From positions 124,001 through 188,000 of the forward strand of contig NZ_AQWN01000006.1 of assembly GCF_000376385.1 (NCBI RefSeq): a DNA stretch of 64,000 nucleotides. The letters are read 5' to 3'. Of the stretch, positions 1 through 9,490 are shown piece after piece; within the stretch, counting starts at the first letter, position 1, and every line of letters begins with the position of its first letter. A model generated the notes under the pieces. It was not told the origin of the DNA. It was given only the letters and a program-made list of their open reading frames with translations, and did not search any database. The translations under genes and the position numbers were made by a program. Origin of the DNA: Desulfurispora thermophila DSM 16022 (GTDB lineage Bacteria; Bacillota; Desulfotomaculia; Desulfotomaculales; Desulfurisporaceae).

Positions 1-1317
1 TATCTGCGGCAAATCTTCTGCCGGAATGCCCATCCCGCTATCGTGTACGCTAATGGCCACACAGGCACCTTCCGGCAGGCCACTCGCTTGGTACGATGCT
101 GCCACCGGCCACTTGTCCAGCACTTCCGCGGCATTTTGCACCACCCGGGCGGATAACTTGACCTGACCGCCGGGCGGGGTGTATTTAAAGGCGTTCTCCA
201 GCAAAATCAAGAGTAATTGTTTCAGCAGGGCCGGGTTGCCTTCCACACAGGTTTCCGCCGGCAGGGATTGGATGCTGGCGTTAAAGCTCACTTCTCCGGC
301 TAATATTTGGGCGCTGCGTGCCACTTCGGCCAGCAGCTCGGAAAGCTCCAGGCGGGACATCTGCACCTCCTGCCCGGCATCAGCCCTGGCCAGGGTTAAC
401 AGCTCGCTGACCATATCGCTCAGGCGCTGCGCCTCGGCAGCAATATCTGTGAGCGCTTCCCGCATCAGCAACCTGTCACATTCCCCCATTTTCAAGAGCA
501 ACTCGGCATTGCCGCGGATGGTAGTAAGGGGGGTGCGCAGTTCATGTGAAGCGTCAGCAATAAAGCGGCGCTGGGCCTCGTTGGTTTCCTCCAGACGGCG
601 GTAGGCCTGCGCCATGCGGTTAAACATGTCATTCAGAGTTTCTGTCAGGCGGCCCAATTCATCCGGCGGACCCTTGTACTCTATGCGCCTGGCCAGATCA
701 CTGCCGCTCTTGATCGCAGCTGCTGCGCGGATGATGCGTTCCACCGGAGCAAAGGCGGCCCGGGCCAGCGTCCAGCCCAGCAGGGTGGCGCAGAACAACA
801 TGACCAGCCCGATAAAGGTAAGCAAGATGCGCAATCTGAGCAGCACTGCCTGCACCTGGGACAGCGATTGCCCCACTTGTAGTATGCCGGCCAGCTTATC
901 TCCGACAAACAAAGGCTGGTTGTAGACCCTAAGCCTCTGGCGGCCCGCCTGGACGGTTTCCAAAAAACACTTGCCCTCCCGGGCCAGGGCGAGCGTTTCT
1001 TCGCTCAAGGGCAGCGATTGCATACCCAGGTTGCTGGAATGAGCTACCAGACGGCCGCTGCTGTCCACCACCTGCAGGTAAACGCCAGGCGTAGCAAACA
1101 CATCCACATCGGGCAGAATAATTTTTTGCAGCGAAAACAGCTGACTGTCCGAAACCCGGATCTGTCTGGTAACCGTATCGGCCCGGCTGTAGAGATTCCG
1201 GTCAATTTCGCTACTCAGGGCCCGGTACATGGTAAAATAGACCACCAGACCAAAAATGGCCAGCGTGAGTCCCAGCACCAGTGAGTACAGCAGGGTCAGC
1301 CTGAGTCGTACAGACAA
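1..1317 (-). CDS. Sensor histidine kinase, partial at C-terminus (window edge)
   Basis: Membrane sensor kinase that would phosphorylate the response regulator encoded directly upstream. The visible 439 residues show a first membrane segment (about residues 8-30), an extracytoplasmic sensing region, a second membrane segment (about 165-185), a HAMP linker, the HisKA phosphoacceptor motif SHELRTP with His at about 258, and the start of the ATPase domain (N box ENAFKYTP, G1 box DSGMGIP). The start is a TTG at 1317, chosen because AAAGGAG lies 9 nt upstream and no ATG fits; the regulator stop is at 1339, so the two genes are a co-transcribed pair. The G2 box and C-terminus lie outside the window. 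The signal sensed cannot be told; the HtrA protease next door suggests envelope stress, which is inference. Confidence 0.93.
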   Translation of the reverse strand, partial: MSVRLRLTLLYSLVLGLTLAIFGLVVYFTMYRALSSEIDRNLYSRADTVTRQIRVSDSQLFSLQKIILPDVDVFATPGVYLQVVDSSGRLVAHSSNLGMQSLPLSEETLALAREGKCFLETVQAGRQRLRVYNQPLFVGDKLAGILQVGQSLSQVQAVLLRLRILLTFIGLVMLFCATLLGWTLARAAFAPVERIIRAAAAIKSGSDLARRIEYKGPPDELGRLTETLNDMFNRMAQAYRRLEETNEAQRRFIADASHELRTPLTTIRGNAELLLKMGECDRLLMREALTDIAAEAQRLSDMVSELLTLARADAGQEVQMSRLELSELLAEVARSAQILAGEVSFNASIQSLPAETCVEGNPALLKQLLLILLENAFKYTPPGGQVKLSARVVQNAAEVLDKWPVAASYQASGLPEGACVAISVHDSGMGIPAEDLPQI

Positions 1318-1338
1318 ATGCAGCAACTCCTTTATGCT

Positions 1339-2016
1339 TCATGAAATTTCCCGCAACACATAGCCAACCCCGCGCACAGTATGAATGAGCCTGGCCTCGC
1401 CCTTTTCCTCCAACTTCTGGCGCAGCATACCAATGTACACTTCCAGCACATTGGACTCACCCGAATAATCATAACCCCAGATGCGGTCCATGATCATGTC
1501 CCGGGCCAGCACCCGGCGGGGATTTTCCATGAACAGCTTCAACAGGTCAAATTCTTTGGCCGTAAGCGCAAATGTCCTCTCCCCCCGCCTGGCCTCCCGG
1601 CTGTCCAAATCCAGGGTCAAATCCGCAAATCTAAGCCGGCGGCCCGCCTCTTCCAGCTGTTTACTGCGGCGCAACATGGCGTGCACCCGGGCCAGCAGTT
1701 CCTCCAGGGCAAAAGGTTTGACCAGGTAGTCATCGGCCCCCAGGTTGAGACCTTTGACCCGGTCGGCCACTTCATCCCTGGCTGTAAGCATTAATATGGG
1801 TACAGTACTGTGCTGGCGCAGCTGGCGACAAACCTCCCAGCCATCCAAACCGGGTAACATAATATCCAGCACCACCAGATCGGGGTTCTCCTGCAGTGCC
1901 ATGTCAATCCCTTCCTGACCGGAAGCCGCCGTAATCACCTCGTACCCCTCAAAGGTTAAAGCGCGGCGCAGCAAAGCCGTGATCTTTGGGTCATCGTCGA
2001 TTACCAGTACGCGCAT
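1339..2016 (-). CDS. OmpR/PhoB-family response regulator
   Basis: DNA-binding response regulator of 225 residues, full length for the OmpR family. The receiver domain (1-115) has the acidic pocket IDDD at 7-9, phosphoacceptor Asp51 in VVLDIMLPG, and Lys100 in YLVKP. The C-terminal half is a winged-helix trans_reg_C domain ending in TVRGVGYVL. It is followed after 21 nt by the cognate histidine kinase and preceded by the HtrA-like protease gene on the same strand, 143 nt away, so the three probably form one regulatory neighbourhood. The resemblance to PhoP/YycF/CssR-type regulators is general; target genes are unknown. Confidence 0.96.
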   Translation of the reverse strand: MRVLVIDDDPKITALLRRALTFEGYEVITAASGQEGIDMALQENPDLVVLDIMLPGLDGWEVCRQLRQHSTVPILMLTARDEVADRVKGLNLGADDYLVKPFALEELLARVHAMLRRSKQLEEAGRRLRFADLTLDLDSREARRGERTFALTAKEFDLLKLFMENPRRVLARDMIMDRIWGYDYSGESNVLEVYIGMLRQKLEEKGEARLIHTVRGVGYVLREIS

Positions 2017-2159
2017 CCTTTTCTCGCCACCTGTTCATGAGAATAACCTTTCCCGCCACACCATCCCCCGCTCTACCGGTGGGATAGGCCCACTGCTATT
2101 TTACAACAAAGCGGCCTTCCACCAAAACAACATTTTGGGGAAGACCGTACACTTCGGGG

Positions 2160-3323
2160 TTACTGGTTATTGCTGTTCTTGTCCCCAATCACAACCGGCA
2201 CCAGCAAGTACTTGCCATTGCGAAAGACCAGGACGTTCACCTTTTGACCGACTTGCAACTTTTCCACCTTGGCGGTCAGTGCTCCGGTATCACTGATCTT
2301 TTGCTTGTCAATTTCCAGAATTACGTCATACTGCTCCAGCCCGGCCTTGTAAGCAGGACCACCTTCCACCAGCGATGTAATGAGCACGCCTTCCGGCTTG
2401 CTCAAACCCAAACTGCTGGCAATATCCTGGGTCACGGACTGAATATATACGCCCAGCCAGGGACGCAGCAGCTTGCCTTTGGTAATCAGAGTTTCCAGTA
2501 CTGGCTTGACAGTGCTGGTGGGAATGGCAAAACCAATACCCTGCGCAGCCGCGTTAACCGCCGTGTTGATGCCAATTACCTCGCCATTCAGGTTGAGCAA
2601 CGGCCCGCCGCTGTTGCCCGGGTTGATGGAAGCATCGGTCTGCAGCAGGTTTTTATAATTCCTGTCCTGCACACTTACCGGCCGCCCCTTGGCACTAATC
2701 ACACCCACGGTTACAGTGTGGTCCAAGCCGTGCGGGTTACCAATGGCGATGGCCCATTCGCCCACCCGCACCTTGTCCGAGTCACCCAGAGCCAAAAAGG
2801 GCAGATTGTTTCCGGCATCCACTTTGAGCACGGCCAGATCCAAATCGTGGTCGGCCCCCACAATACGAGCTTTGTAGGGTTTGTCATGCCCCACAATGGT
2901 CACCTGAATCTGGTCCGCCCCGCTCACCACGTGTTCATTGGTCAATATATAGCCGTCCCGGCTGATGATAAAGCCGGAACCCATACCGCGTACCACTTCC
3001 GTGCGACTATCAAAAGGTAGCCTGCCGCCGAAAAATTCCCGGAAAAAAGGGTCGTTGAAAAACGGGTCATAGTTTAAGCGGGTCTTTTTCTCTGCGGTGG
3101 TTTCTATCAACACTACGGCCGGGCTGGTGCGCTGCACTATATCGGGAATCACATTGCTGCCCACGGGTACGGAAACAGCGGGCGCCTGCACCGACGTGCT
3201 CTCCTGCTGGGCTTGGGACGGCAAAATGGGTACAAGATAAAAAGCCCCCACAGTAAGCACAACCCCGATCACAAAAGCGGCCAGCACATACAATGCAATC
3301 TTTCTGGTACCTTGCTCTGTCAC
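2160..3323 (-). CDS. HtrA/DegP-like trypsin-type serine protease with PDZ domain
   Basis: Membrane-anchored quality-control protease acting outside the cytoplasmic membrane. An N-terminal membrane segment (about residues 8-30) is followed by a serine-rich linker, a trypsin-like domain with catalytic His (TNEHVV, about residue 131), Asp (DLDLAVLK, about 162) and Ser (NPGNSGGPL, about 238), and one PDZ domain at the C-terminus. Length (387 residues) is typical of Gram-positive HtrA with a single PDZ. The GTG at 3323 is preferred over the GTG 9 nt upstream because AAAGGGG then sits 8 nt before it. In Bacillus, HtrA genes are controlled by the CssRS two-component system; the adjacent regulator-kinase pair suggests similar control here, which is inference. 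Confidence 0.95.
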   Translation of the reverse strand: MTEQGTRKIALYVLAAFVIGVVLTVGAFYLVPILPSQAQQESTSVQAPAVSVPVGSNVIPDIVQRTSPAVVLIETTAEKKTRLNYDPFFNDPFFREFFGGRLPFDSRTEVVRGMGSGFIISRDGYILTNEHVVSGADQIQVTIVGHDKPYKARIVGADHDLDLAVLKVDAGNNLPFLALGDSDKVRVGEWAIAIGNPHGLDHTVTVGVISAKGRPVSVQDRNYKNLLQTDASINPGNSGGPLLNLNGEVIGINTAVNAAAQGIGFAIPTSTVKPVLETLITKGKLLRPWLGVYIQSVTQDIASSLGLSKPEGVLITSLVEGGPAYKAGLEQYDVILEIDKQKISDTGALTAKVEKLQVGQKVNVLVFRNGKYLLVPVVIGDKNSNNQ

Positions 3324-3796
3324 TCTCCCCACCCCTTTGTTTTGCCTTTTATGTTATATTTTAAATTTAGCTAATTTATCTTAAAACAACCTGAAAGCCA
3401 GTTATTTTTTTGCTGAAAGCCCGCTGTTTTTTTATTAACCGTAAATAAAGCCTGAATAACATGGTTTACCAGCATGCTCTCCGAAAAAAGTACCTGTGAT
3501 ACTGGCCTGCCCGGCGAGGAAGAAGTGGCTTTGACCGCAGCTAAACCTATACCGCTCATAAGAACCACCGGACAAACCCGGAATAATCACCCCAATAAAA
3601 AGGCCTGACCCGCAAAAGCTGCACAATAAAAGTGTGCAGTTCCTACAAGCCAGGCCCGACCTTTTTTTAGGCGAAGCGGAGCACCATCGCGATCCGCTGT
3701 CCAGGTGGGATCAGTCCGGTTCTTATATTTGTTGCAGGCGTCCCATATTTTACAAGCAAACTGCCACCGGGCCTGATGCATACAAATTACCGGCAG
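3324..3796. other. Intergenic region between htrA and the ABC importer
   Basis: About 470 nt without a convincing gene. The part next to htrA (3333-3440) is AT-rich and presumably carries its promoter, though no clean -35/-10 pair stands out. The middle holds the terminator at 3597-3668. Short open frames here lack ribosome binding sites and recognisable motifs. Confidence 0.6.
3597..3668 (-). terminator. Probable bidirectional terminator with nested hairpin, downstream of the importer operon
   Basis: Outer stem GGCCTG (3602-3607) pairs with CAGGCC (3651-3656); an inner 7-bp stem CTGCACA (3619-3625) pairs with TGTGCAG (3633-3639). On the minus strand the outer stem runs straight into a T-rich run (3601-3595), which fits termination of the ABC importer operon that ends at 3797. 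The plus strand also has seven T after the structure (3662-3668). Confidence 0.6.
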
Positions 3797-4771
3797 CTAT
3801 GAAAACAGGTGACAGGCCACAAAATGCTCCGCACTCACTTCCCGCCAGGCCGGTACCTCCTGACTGCAACGGGGTATAGCTTCCGAGCACCGCGTATGAA
3901 AAAGGCAACCCGGCGGCGGGTTAAGCGGGCTGGGTATGTCACCCGGCAGAATAATGCGCTCTTTCTTGCGCCCCGGATCGGGGATGGGGATGGCGGAAAG
4001 CAATGCCCGGGTATAGGGATGCAGAGGACGGCTGTACAATTCATCGGCACCGGCCAGCTCCATCATGCGCCCCAGATACATCACACCCACCCGGTCGCTC
4101 ATATGCTTGACCACATTCAAACCATGGGCAATAAAAAGATAAGTCAGCCCCAGCTGCTGCTGCAGGTCCTTGAGCAAGTTGATGATTTGCGATTGAATAG
4201 AAACATCCAGCGCGGAAACCGGTTCGTCACAGACCACCAGATCGGGGTTTAAAGCCAGAGCACGGGCGATACCAATGCGCTGCCGCTGGCCACCGCTGAA
4301 CTCGTGCGGATAGCGCAGAGCGTGGTAGCTGCCCAGCCCTACCAAATGCAACAGCTGTTCCACCCGCCGGCTAATTTCGGCCGGGCTGCCCAGGCGGAAT
4401 ATGCGCATGGGTTCGGCAATAATCTCTCCCGCCGTCATGCGGGGGTTTAACGATGAATAGGGGTCCTGGAAGACGATCTGCATGTGCCGGCGCAGAGCCC
4501 GTAATTTACCGCCGCTGGCACTGGTAATGTCCTGTCCCTGAAAAAAGATCCGCCCGCCGCTGGGTTCCAGCAGGCGCAATATAAGCCGGCCGGTAGTGGA
4601 CTTGCCACAACCGCTTTCCCCCACCAGCCCCAGGGTTTCCCCCCGCCGGATGGTAAAACTTACACCGTCCACCGCTTTGACCACACCGCGCCGCCTGCTC
4701 CAGGCCGTCTGCACCTCAAAATGCTTGCGCAGGTCCCGCACTTCCACCAGAGGTTCTCCCACAGCGCTCAT
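3797..4771 (-). CDS. Oligopeptide/dipeptide/nickel ABC transporter ATPase, OppF/DppF type
   Basis: One of the two ATPases of the importer encoded at 3.8-9.3 kb; it powers substrate import at the cytoplasmic face. 324 residues with Walker [10 protein letters not shown] (about 52-60), Q-loop [17 protein letters not shown] signature LSGGQ-like FSGGQRQR, Walker B LVVCDEP, and the C-terminal oligopeptide-transporter extension with clustered cysteines (PGCLFHTRC, about 286-294) typical of the OppD/OppF family. Its ATG overlaps the stop of the OppD-type gene by 4 nt, so translation is coupled. Substrate cannot be decided from the ATPase. Confidence 0.96.
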   Translation of the reverse strand: MSAVGEPLVEVRDLRKHFEVQTAWSRRRGVVKAVDGVSFTIRRGETLGLVGESGCGKSTTGRLILRLLEPSGGRIFFQGQDITSASGGKLRALRRHMQIVFQDPYSSLNPRMTAGEIIAEPMRIFRLGSPAEISRRVEQLLHLVGLGSYHALRYPHEFSGGQRQRIGIARALALNPDLVVCDEPVSALDVSIQSQIINLLKDLQQQLGLTYLFIAHGLNVVKHMSDRVGVMYLGRMMELAGADELYSRPLHPYTRALLSAIPIPDPGRKKERIILPGDIPSPLNPPPGCLFHTRCSEAIPRCSQEVPAWREVSAEHFVACHLFS

Positions 4772-5763
4772 TGTTCACCCTCCCCGCCAATCAACCAGCA
4801 GCTCACCTGACGGCCGGCAATGGGTTCCACCAGGGGTGGCACTTCCCGGTGGCAGATGGGCTTGCTCTGGGAGCAACGAGGCGCAAAGGCACATCCGGGC
4901 GGCAGGTGCAGTAGATTGGGCACTACGCCTTCAATAGCCGTTAAACGTTCCTGTTTGGTATAAAGACGCGGAATGGAGGCCAGCAGTCCCCGGGTGTATG
5001 GATGCAGCGGCTCGGCAAACAATTCCTCCACACTGGCCTGCTCCACCACCCGGCCGGCGTACATCACCACAGCCCGCTGCGCTGTCTCGGCCACCACCGC
5101 CAGGTCATGGGTAATCAGTATTACTGCCATGTGCAATTTTTGCTGCAATTCCTGGATCAATTCCAGGATCTGGGCCTGGATGGTCACATCCAGCGCCGTG
5201 GTGGGCTCATCGGCAATCAAAAGCTGCGGGTTACAGCACAGGGCCATGGCAATCATCACCCGCTGGCGCATACCCCCGCTCATCTGGTGGGGAAAATCGC
5301 GCACTCGTTTTTCCGGATCGGGAATACCGGTCAGGCGCAGCATCTCCACCGCTTTTTCCAGCGCCTCTTTTTTGCTAAGACCCCGGTGAATAACCAGCGA
5401 CTCGGCAATCTGCTCCCCCACCCGGAAGACCGGGTTGAGCGAGGTCATGGGTTCCTGAAAAATCATGGAAATTTTATTCCCCCGCAAATCGCGCATTTCT
5501 TTTTCCGGCAACTTCAGCAAATCGCGCCCCTCAAATAAAATCTCGCCGCCGGTAATTCGCCCGGGCGGACTGGGTACCAGACGCATAATGGAAAGCGCGG
5601 TAATGCTCTTACCACTGCCCGATTCACCCACCACGGCCAGTGTTTCACCAGGGTAGACAGAAAAACCGACCCCGTTGACGGCCGGCACCACTCCGGCGTC
5701 TAAAAAAAACTGCGTTTGCAAATTATTTATTGTGAGCAAAGGTTTCCTGACCAGTTCGTCCAC
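4768..5763 (-). CDS. Oligopeptide/dipeptide/nickel ABC transporter ATPase, OppD/DppD type
   Basis: Partner ATPase of the importer. 331 residues with Walker A GESGSGKS (about 47-54), Q-loop [11 protein letters not shown], signature MSGGMRQRV, Walker [14 protein letters not shown]-loop ITHD and the C-terminal cysteine-bearing extension ([10 protein letters not shown], about 289-298). It follows the DppC-type permease by 3 nt and overlaps the OppF-type gene, consistent with one operon in the order binding protein, DppB, DppC, OppD, OppF. Confidence 0.96.
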   Translation of the reverse strand: MDELVRKPLLTINNLQTQFFLDAGVVPAVNGVGFSVYPGETLAVVGESGSGKSITALSIMRLVPSPPGRITGGEILFEGRDLLKLPEKEMRDLRGNKISMIFQEPMTSLNPVFRVGEQIAESLVIHRGLSKKEALEKAVEMLRLTGIPDPEKRVRDFPHQMSGGMRQRVMIAMALCCNPQLLIADEPTTALDVTIQAQILELIQELQQKLHMAVILITHDLAVVAETAQRAVVMYAGRVVEQASVEELFAEPLHPYTRGLLASIPRLYTKQERLTAIEGVVPNLLHLPPGCAFAPRCSQSKPICHREVPPLVEPIAGRQVSCWLIGGEGEQ

Positions 5764-5766
5764 CCC

Positions 5767-6657
5767 CTACTGCCGAAGGCGCGGGTCCAGAGCATCCCGC
5801 AAACCATCGCCCAGCAAATTAAAAGCCAGCACCGTGAAGGTAATGGCCAGGCCCGGGAAATACACCAGGTGCGGTGCGTTGAACAAATAAGCCCTGCCGG
5901 CCCCCAGCATGGTCCCCCATTCCGCATAGGGCGGCTGCACACCCAGCCCCAAAAAGCCCAGGGCCGCCGTATCCAGGATGGCCGTGGAGATACCCAATGT
6001 AGCCCGCACAATCAAAGGAGAAAGCACATTGGGCATAATATGCCGGAAAATAATGCGCAAGTCCGACCCGCCAATGGATCGCGCCGCCTGTATATAATCA
6101 TTTTCCTTCACCGAAAGAACCGCACCCCGCACAATGCGGGCATACTCGGGCACCGAAACAATACCAATGGCAATGATGGCGTTTTCAATCCCCCGCCCCA
6201 GCACCGCCATAAAGGCAATGGCCAGCAACAGGGAAGGAAAGGCCAGCATGATGTCCATAAAACGCATGATCAAGTTGTCCAGCCAGCGACCGTAATACGC
6301 CGCCACCGCTCCCAGAAAGCTGCCGGCCAGCAGGGCAATGCTCACAGCAATCAGACCCACGCGCAGCGAGATGCGTGCCCCGTGGATAATACGGCTTAAG
6401 ATATCCCGCCCCAGTTCATCAGTGCCCAGCCAGTGCGCGGCGGAAGGCCCTTTTAAAGCCTGACTCATTTCACCCAGGTAGGGGTCGTAGGGTGCCACCC
6501 AGGGAGCCAGCAGGGCCAGCAAGACCAGCACCACCAGAAAAACCAGACTGGCCAGGGCGGTTTTATTTTTACGCAGCCGGCGAAAAAATTCCCGCAGAAA
6601 GGAATACTGTTCACCGGCAGCAGCATTTTCCATACCCAGATCTGCTACTTTAGCCAT
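5767..6657 (-). CDS. ABC transporter permease, DppC/OppC family
   Basis: Inner-membrane subunit of the importer, 296 residues, with an N-terminal membrane helix, about five further helices and the EAA loop that docks the ATPases (EYARIVRGAVLSVKENDYIQAARSIG, about 180-205; quoted in part as DYIQAARSIG). The frame is open further upstream but those residues look non-coding; the ATG at 6657 (MAKVADLG) gives a normal DppC N-terminus and lies 37 nt after the DppB-type stop with AAAGGG 11 nt upstream. Confidence 0.94.
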   Translation of the reverse strand: MAKVADLGMENAAAGEQYSFLREFFRRLRKNKTALASLVFLVVLVLLALLAPWVAPYDPYLGEMSQALKGPSAAHWLGTDELGRDILSRIIHGARISLRVGLIAVSIALLAGSFLGAVAAYYGRWLDNLIMRFMDIMLAFPSLLLAIAFMAVLGRGIENAIIAIGIVSVPEYARIVRGAVLSVKENDYIQAARSIGGSDLRIIFRHIMPNVLSPLIVRATLGISTAILDTAALGFLGLGVQPPYAEWGTMLGAGRAYLFNAPHLVYFPGLAITFTVLAFNLLGDGLRDALDPRLRQ

Positions 6658-6694
6658 AACAACCCAAACCCTTTCGTATTGCTCATGGCGTTTA

Positions 6695-7699
6695 TTATGA
6701 ATAACGGATACGGGGATCCAGAAAAGCGTACAAAAGATCCACCAGCAGGTTGACCACGACAAAAATGGTGGCAATCAGGATCACAGAGCCCTGTACCAGC
6801 GGATAATCGGCAGCCAAAATGGCATTGACCAGCAGGCTGCCAATCCCCGGCCAGGAAAAGACGGTTTCCGTAAGCACGGCACCACCCAGCAGCGATCCCA
6901 TTTGCAGTCCCACCACGGTAACCACCGGGATGAGCGCATTGCGCAAAGCGTGCCGGTATATGACCAGGCTTTCCACCAGACCTTTGGCCCGGGCCGTACG
7001 CACATAGTCCTGGCGGATGACCTCCAGCATGGTGGAGCGGGTCATACGGGCTATAATGGCCATGGAATAAGAAGCCAAAGCCAGAGCGGGCAGGATCAGG
7101 TGCTTGAGCGCACTGACAAAGGCCGCCCAGTTGCCGGTGAGCAATGAATCCAGCAAATAAAGACCGGTGATGCGGGCGGGTTCCATCCCTATATCAATGC
7201 GACCGGCCACCGGTAACCAGCCCAGTTGCACAGAAAAGAGCAAAATCAACATCAGCCCCAACCAGAAAATGGGCATGGACACACCCACCAGCGCGCCCAC
7301 CATGCTCAAATAGTCAAAAATCGAGTACTGTTTCACTGCCGAGAGCACACCCACAAAGACGCCGGCGATGGTGGCGATGAGCATGGCCATAAAGGCCAGT
7401 TCTATGGTAGCCGGAAAACGGGACATGATCTCATCGGTCACCGGTGCCCGGGTCATCAGAGAACGCCCCAGGTCACCGTGCAGCACCTGCCAGAGAAAGC
7501 GGCCGAACTGTACATAGAGAGGGTCGTTCAAGCCCAGTTCTTCCCGCAGGGCTTCAATTTGCTGGGTGGTGGCATGCTGCCCCAGCATCAGAGCAGCCGG
7601 ATCGGTGGTGAACAGGTGCAGGACGACAAAAACAAAGATGCTCACCCCCAGAAGCACCGGAAAGAGCAGCAACAGGCGTCTTGCAATGTAGCTGGCCAT
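6695..7699 (-). CDS. ABC transporter permease, DppB/OppB family
   Basis: Second membrane subunit of the importer, 334 residues, about six membrane helices, starting with the family-typical MASYIARRLLLLFPVLLG and containing the EAA loop (DYVRTARAKGL, about 200-215) and the C-terminal LYAFLDPRIRY typical of DppB. Start at 7699 is preferred over 7717 because GGAG lies 10 nt before it and would overlap the earlier ATG. It is separated from the binding-protein gene by a strong hairpin at 7729-7753. Confidence 0.95.
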   Translation of the reverse strand: MASYIARRLLLLFPVLLGVSIFVFVVLHLFTTDPAALMLGQHATTQQIEALREELGLNDPLYVQFGRFLWQVLHGDLGRSLMTRAPVTDEIMSRFPATIELAFMAMLIATIAGVFVGVLSAVKQYSIFDYLSMVGALVGVSMPIFWLGLMLILLFSVQLGWLPVAGRIDIGMEPARITGLYLLDSLLTGNWAAFVSALKHLILPALALASYSMAIIARMTRSTMLEVIRQDYVRTARAKGLVESLVIYRHALRNALIPVVTVVGLQMGSLLGGAVLTETVFSWPGIGSLLVNAILAADYPLVQGSVILIATIFVVVNLLVDLLYAFLDPRIRYS

Positions 7700-7728
7700 A
7701 CGCTCTTCACTCCACATTTAATTTGCAA

Positions 7729-7753
7729 CCCCGGGTGGCCGGACCACCCGGGG
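7729..7753 (-). other. Intercistronic GC-rich hairpin between binding-protein and permease genes
   Basis: A perfect 10-bp stem, CCCCGGGTGG (7729-7738) with CCACCCGGGG (7744-7753), loop of 5 nt, lying between the stop of the binding protein (7768) and the DppB start (7699). There is no T run after it on the minus strand, so it is more likely an mRNA 3'-end stabiliser or partial attenuator that keeps the binding protein in excess than a full terminator. The same arrangement recurs at 51350-51378 and 56366-56391. Confidence 0.75.
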
Positions 7754-7767
7754 CTTGAGGGAACAGA

Positions 7768-9336
7768 CTAGTTTTTGCTCACACCGCGCAGGAAGACCAC
7801 ACCCGTGGGATGCAGGTTGAAATTAACCACATTGGGCCGGTAGGCCGCCATGTCCAGGCTGTGGCTGATATAAACCCAGGGGGCTTCTTCCAGCACAATC
7901 TTTTGCAAGTCGTGATAAATTTGGGCCCTCTTGGCCGGGTCCATGGTTTTGCGCCCCTCGGCCAGCAGTTTGTCCACCTGCGGGTTGCTGTACTTGGCGG
8001 CGTTCAGGCTGCCGGCAATCTCCTTGCTGTCGAAGAGCGACAGGAAGTTATCCGGGTCACCGTTGTCGCCAATCCAGCCGTACAGGAACATGTGACCTTC
8101 CTGGGCTTTAAAGAGCACGTCCTTGTATTCCTTCCAGGGATAGGTCTTGATGTCACAGTTGATGCCCACTTTCAGCAGGTCCTGCTGAATGGCGGCGGCC
8201 AGTTTTTCCCCGCCCACCGGGTTGTAGGGACGCGGGTTGGAATAAGCAAGAATGGTGATTTTTTCCCCTTTGTAGCCGGCTTCCTTCAGCAGAGCCTTGG
8301 CTTTTTCCGGGTCATAACCAATGGGTTTCAAGTCGGCCGCATAACCGGGCATAAACTTGGGCAGCGGACCGTTGGCCAGGTCGGCCAGTCCCTGGTACAG
8401 GTAGTCCACCAGGTTCTGGCGATTGATGGCATAGCTGACGGCCTGGCGCATCTTGACGTTGTTAAAGGGCGGCTTGTGGCACAAAAAGCCCACATAGTTG
8501 ATGTTCATGCCGGGGTTTTTGATCAGCTTAAGGCCGCTTTGCTCCAGCATCTTGACATCGTTGGGGTCCACGCCGTCCATCATGTCCACTTCACCGGTTT
8601 TCAGTTGGGAAGCCCGCACCGAGTTCTCCTTGGTGAACTTGAAGAACACCTTGGCCGCAGCCGGCTTGTCGCCCCAGTAATTGTCGTTGCGGGCCAGCTC
8701 AATTTGCTGCCCCTTGTCCCATTTGACAAACTTGAACGGACCGGTGCCCACGGGGTGCTCGATGAAGTCCTTGCCATACTTCTGCACCGCCGCCGGGCTG
8801 ACAATGGGCGCGGCCAGGGCCATGGCCATGTTGGCCAGGAAGGGGGCGTAAGGCTCATTCAGGATAAACTTGACCGTGTACTGGTCCACCACTTCCACTT
8901 TTTGCACCGGACCAAAGGTGAAAGAAGCATAGGGCATATCGTCGGTGCGGTTGGGGGGCAACTGGCGCTCCACGCTGAATTTAACCGCTTCGGCGTTAAA
9001 ATCGGTGCCATCGTGGAATTTTACGCCCCGGCGCAGTTTAAAGGTCCATTCCTTGCCATCCGGAGAAGAAGTCCACTCGGTGGCCAGGCAGGGTTCCACC
9101 TCGGTGCTGTCGGGCTTGTAACGCACCAGGCCCTCAAATACGTTGACGATAACTTTGGCCGATTCGCCGTCATCCACATAAGCAGGGTCCAGTCCCCGGG
9201 GATCCGAACCTTGGGCGTACACCAGCGTGATGTCTTTTGCCGGTGCCGCATTTTGCGCCTGCTGACCACCGCAGCCCGCCAGCACGAACGCCAAGGCTGT
9301 CAGCAGCAGTACTGGCCAAAACCACTTTTTCAACAC
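7768..9336 (-). CDS. Peptide/nickel ABC transporter substrate-binding lipoprotein (family 5)
   Basis: Extracytoplasmic receptor of the importer. About 522 residues, with a lipoprotein signal peptide (LLTALAFVLAGCGG, lipobox Cys about residue 22) and the SBP_bac_5 fold marked by the early segment EPCLATEWTSSPDGKEWTF (about residues 80-100; full length 19) and RGVKFHDGTDF. First gene of the five-gene operon. AAGGAGG precedes two possible starts, GTG at 9336 (5 nt) and TTG at 9333 (8 nt); an upstream ATG at 9363 has no ribosome binding site. Family members bind peptides, nickel-chelates or heme; nothing in the sequence decides between these. Confidence 0.95.
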   Translation of the reverse strand: MLKKWFWPVLLLTALAFVLAGCGGQQAQNAAPAKDITLVYAQGSDPRGLDPAYVDDGESAKVIVNVFEGLVRYKPDSTEVEPCLATEWTSSPDGKEWTFKLRRGVKFHDGTDFNAEAVKFSVERQLPPNRTDDMPYASFTFGPVQKVEVVDQYTVKFILNEPYAPFLANMAMALAAPIVSPAAVQKYGKDFIEHPVGTGPFKFVKWDKGQQIELARNDNYWGDKPAAAKVFFKFTKENSVRASQLKTGEVDMMDGVDPNDVKMLEQSGLKLIKNPGMNINYVGFLCHKPPFNNVKMRQAVSYAINRQNLVDYLYQGLADLANGPLPKFMPGYAADLKPIGYDPEKAKALLKEAGYKGEKITILAYSNPRPYNPVGGEKLAAAIQQDLLKVGINCDIKTYPWKEYKDVLFKAQEGHMFLYGWIGDNGDPDNFLSLFDSKEIAGSLNAAKYSNPQVDKLLAEGRKTMDPAKRAQIYHDLQKIVLEEAPWVYISHSLDMAAYRPNVVNFNLHPTGVVFLRGVSKN

Positions 9337-9490
9337 GCCTACCTCCTTGTTTTCTTTGGTCAATTAGTTTATCTATGTAAACCCCGCAGGGGATTGGCAA
9401 TGTACAACCTTGTATTTCTGTGCGGTGTTGTCCACACTCGCTCAGGACAAACAACCGCACCCGCGAAATATACAACATTACCCTGCTACG

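Noticed and set aside
3602-3656. Nested hairpins as a possible riboswitch
   Set aside because: The fold lacks any conserved core known to me, it lies after rather than before a gene on the minus strand, and no plus-strand gene follows; a terminator is the simpler reading.
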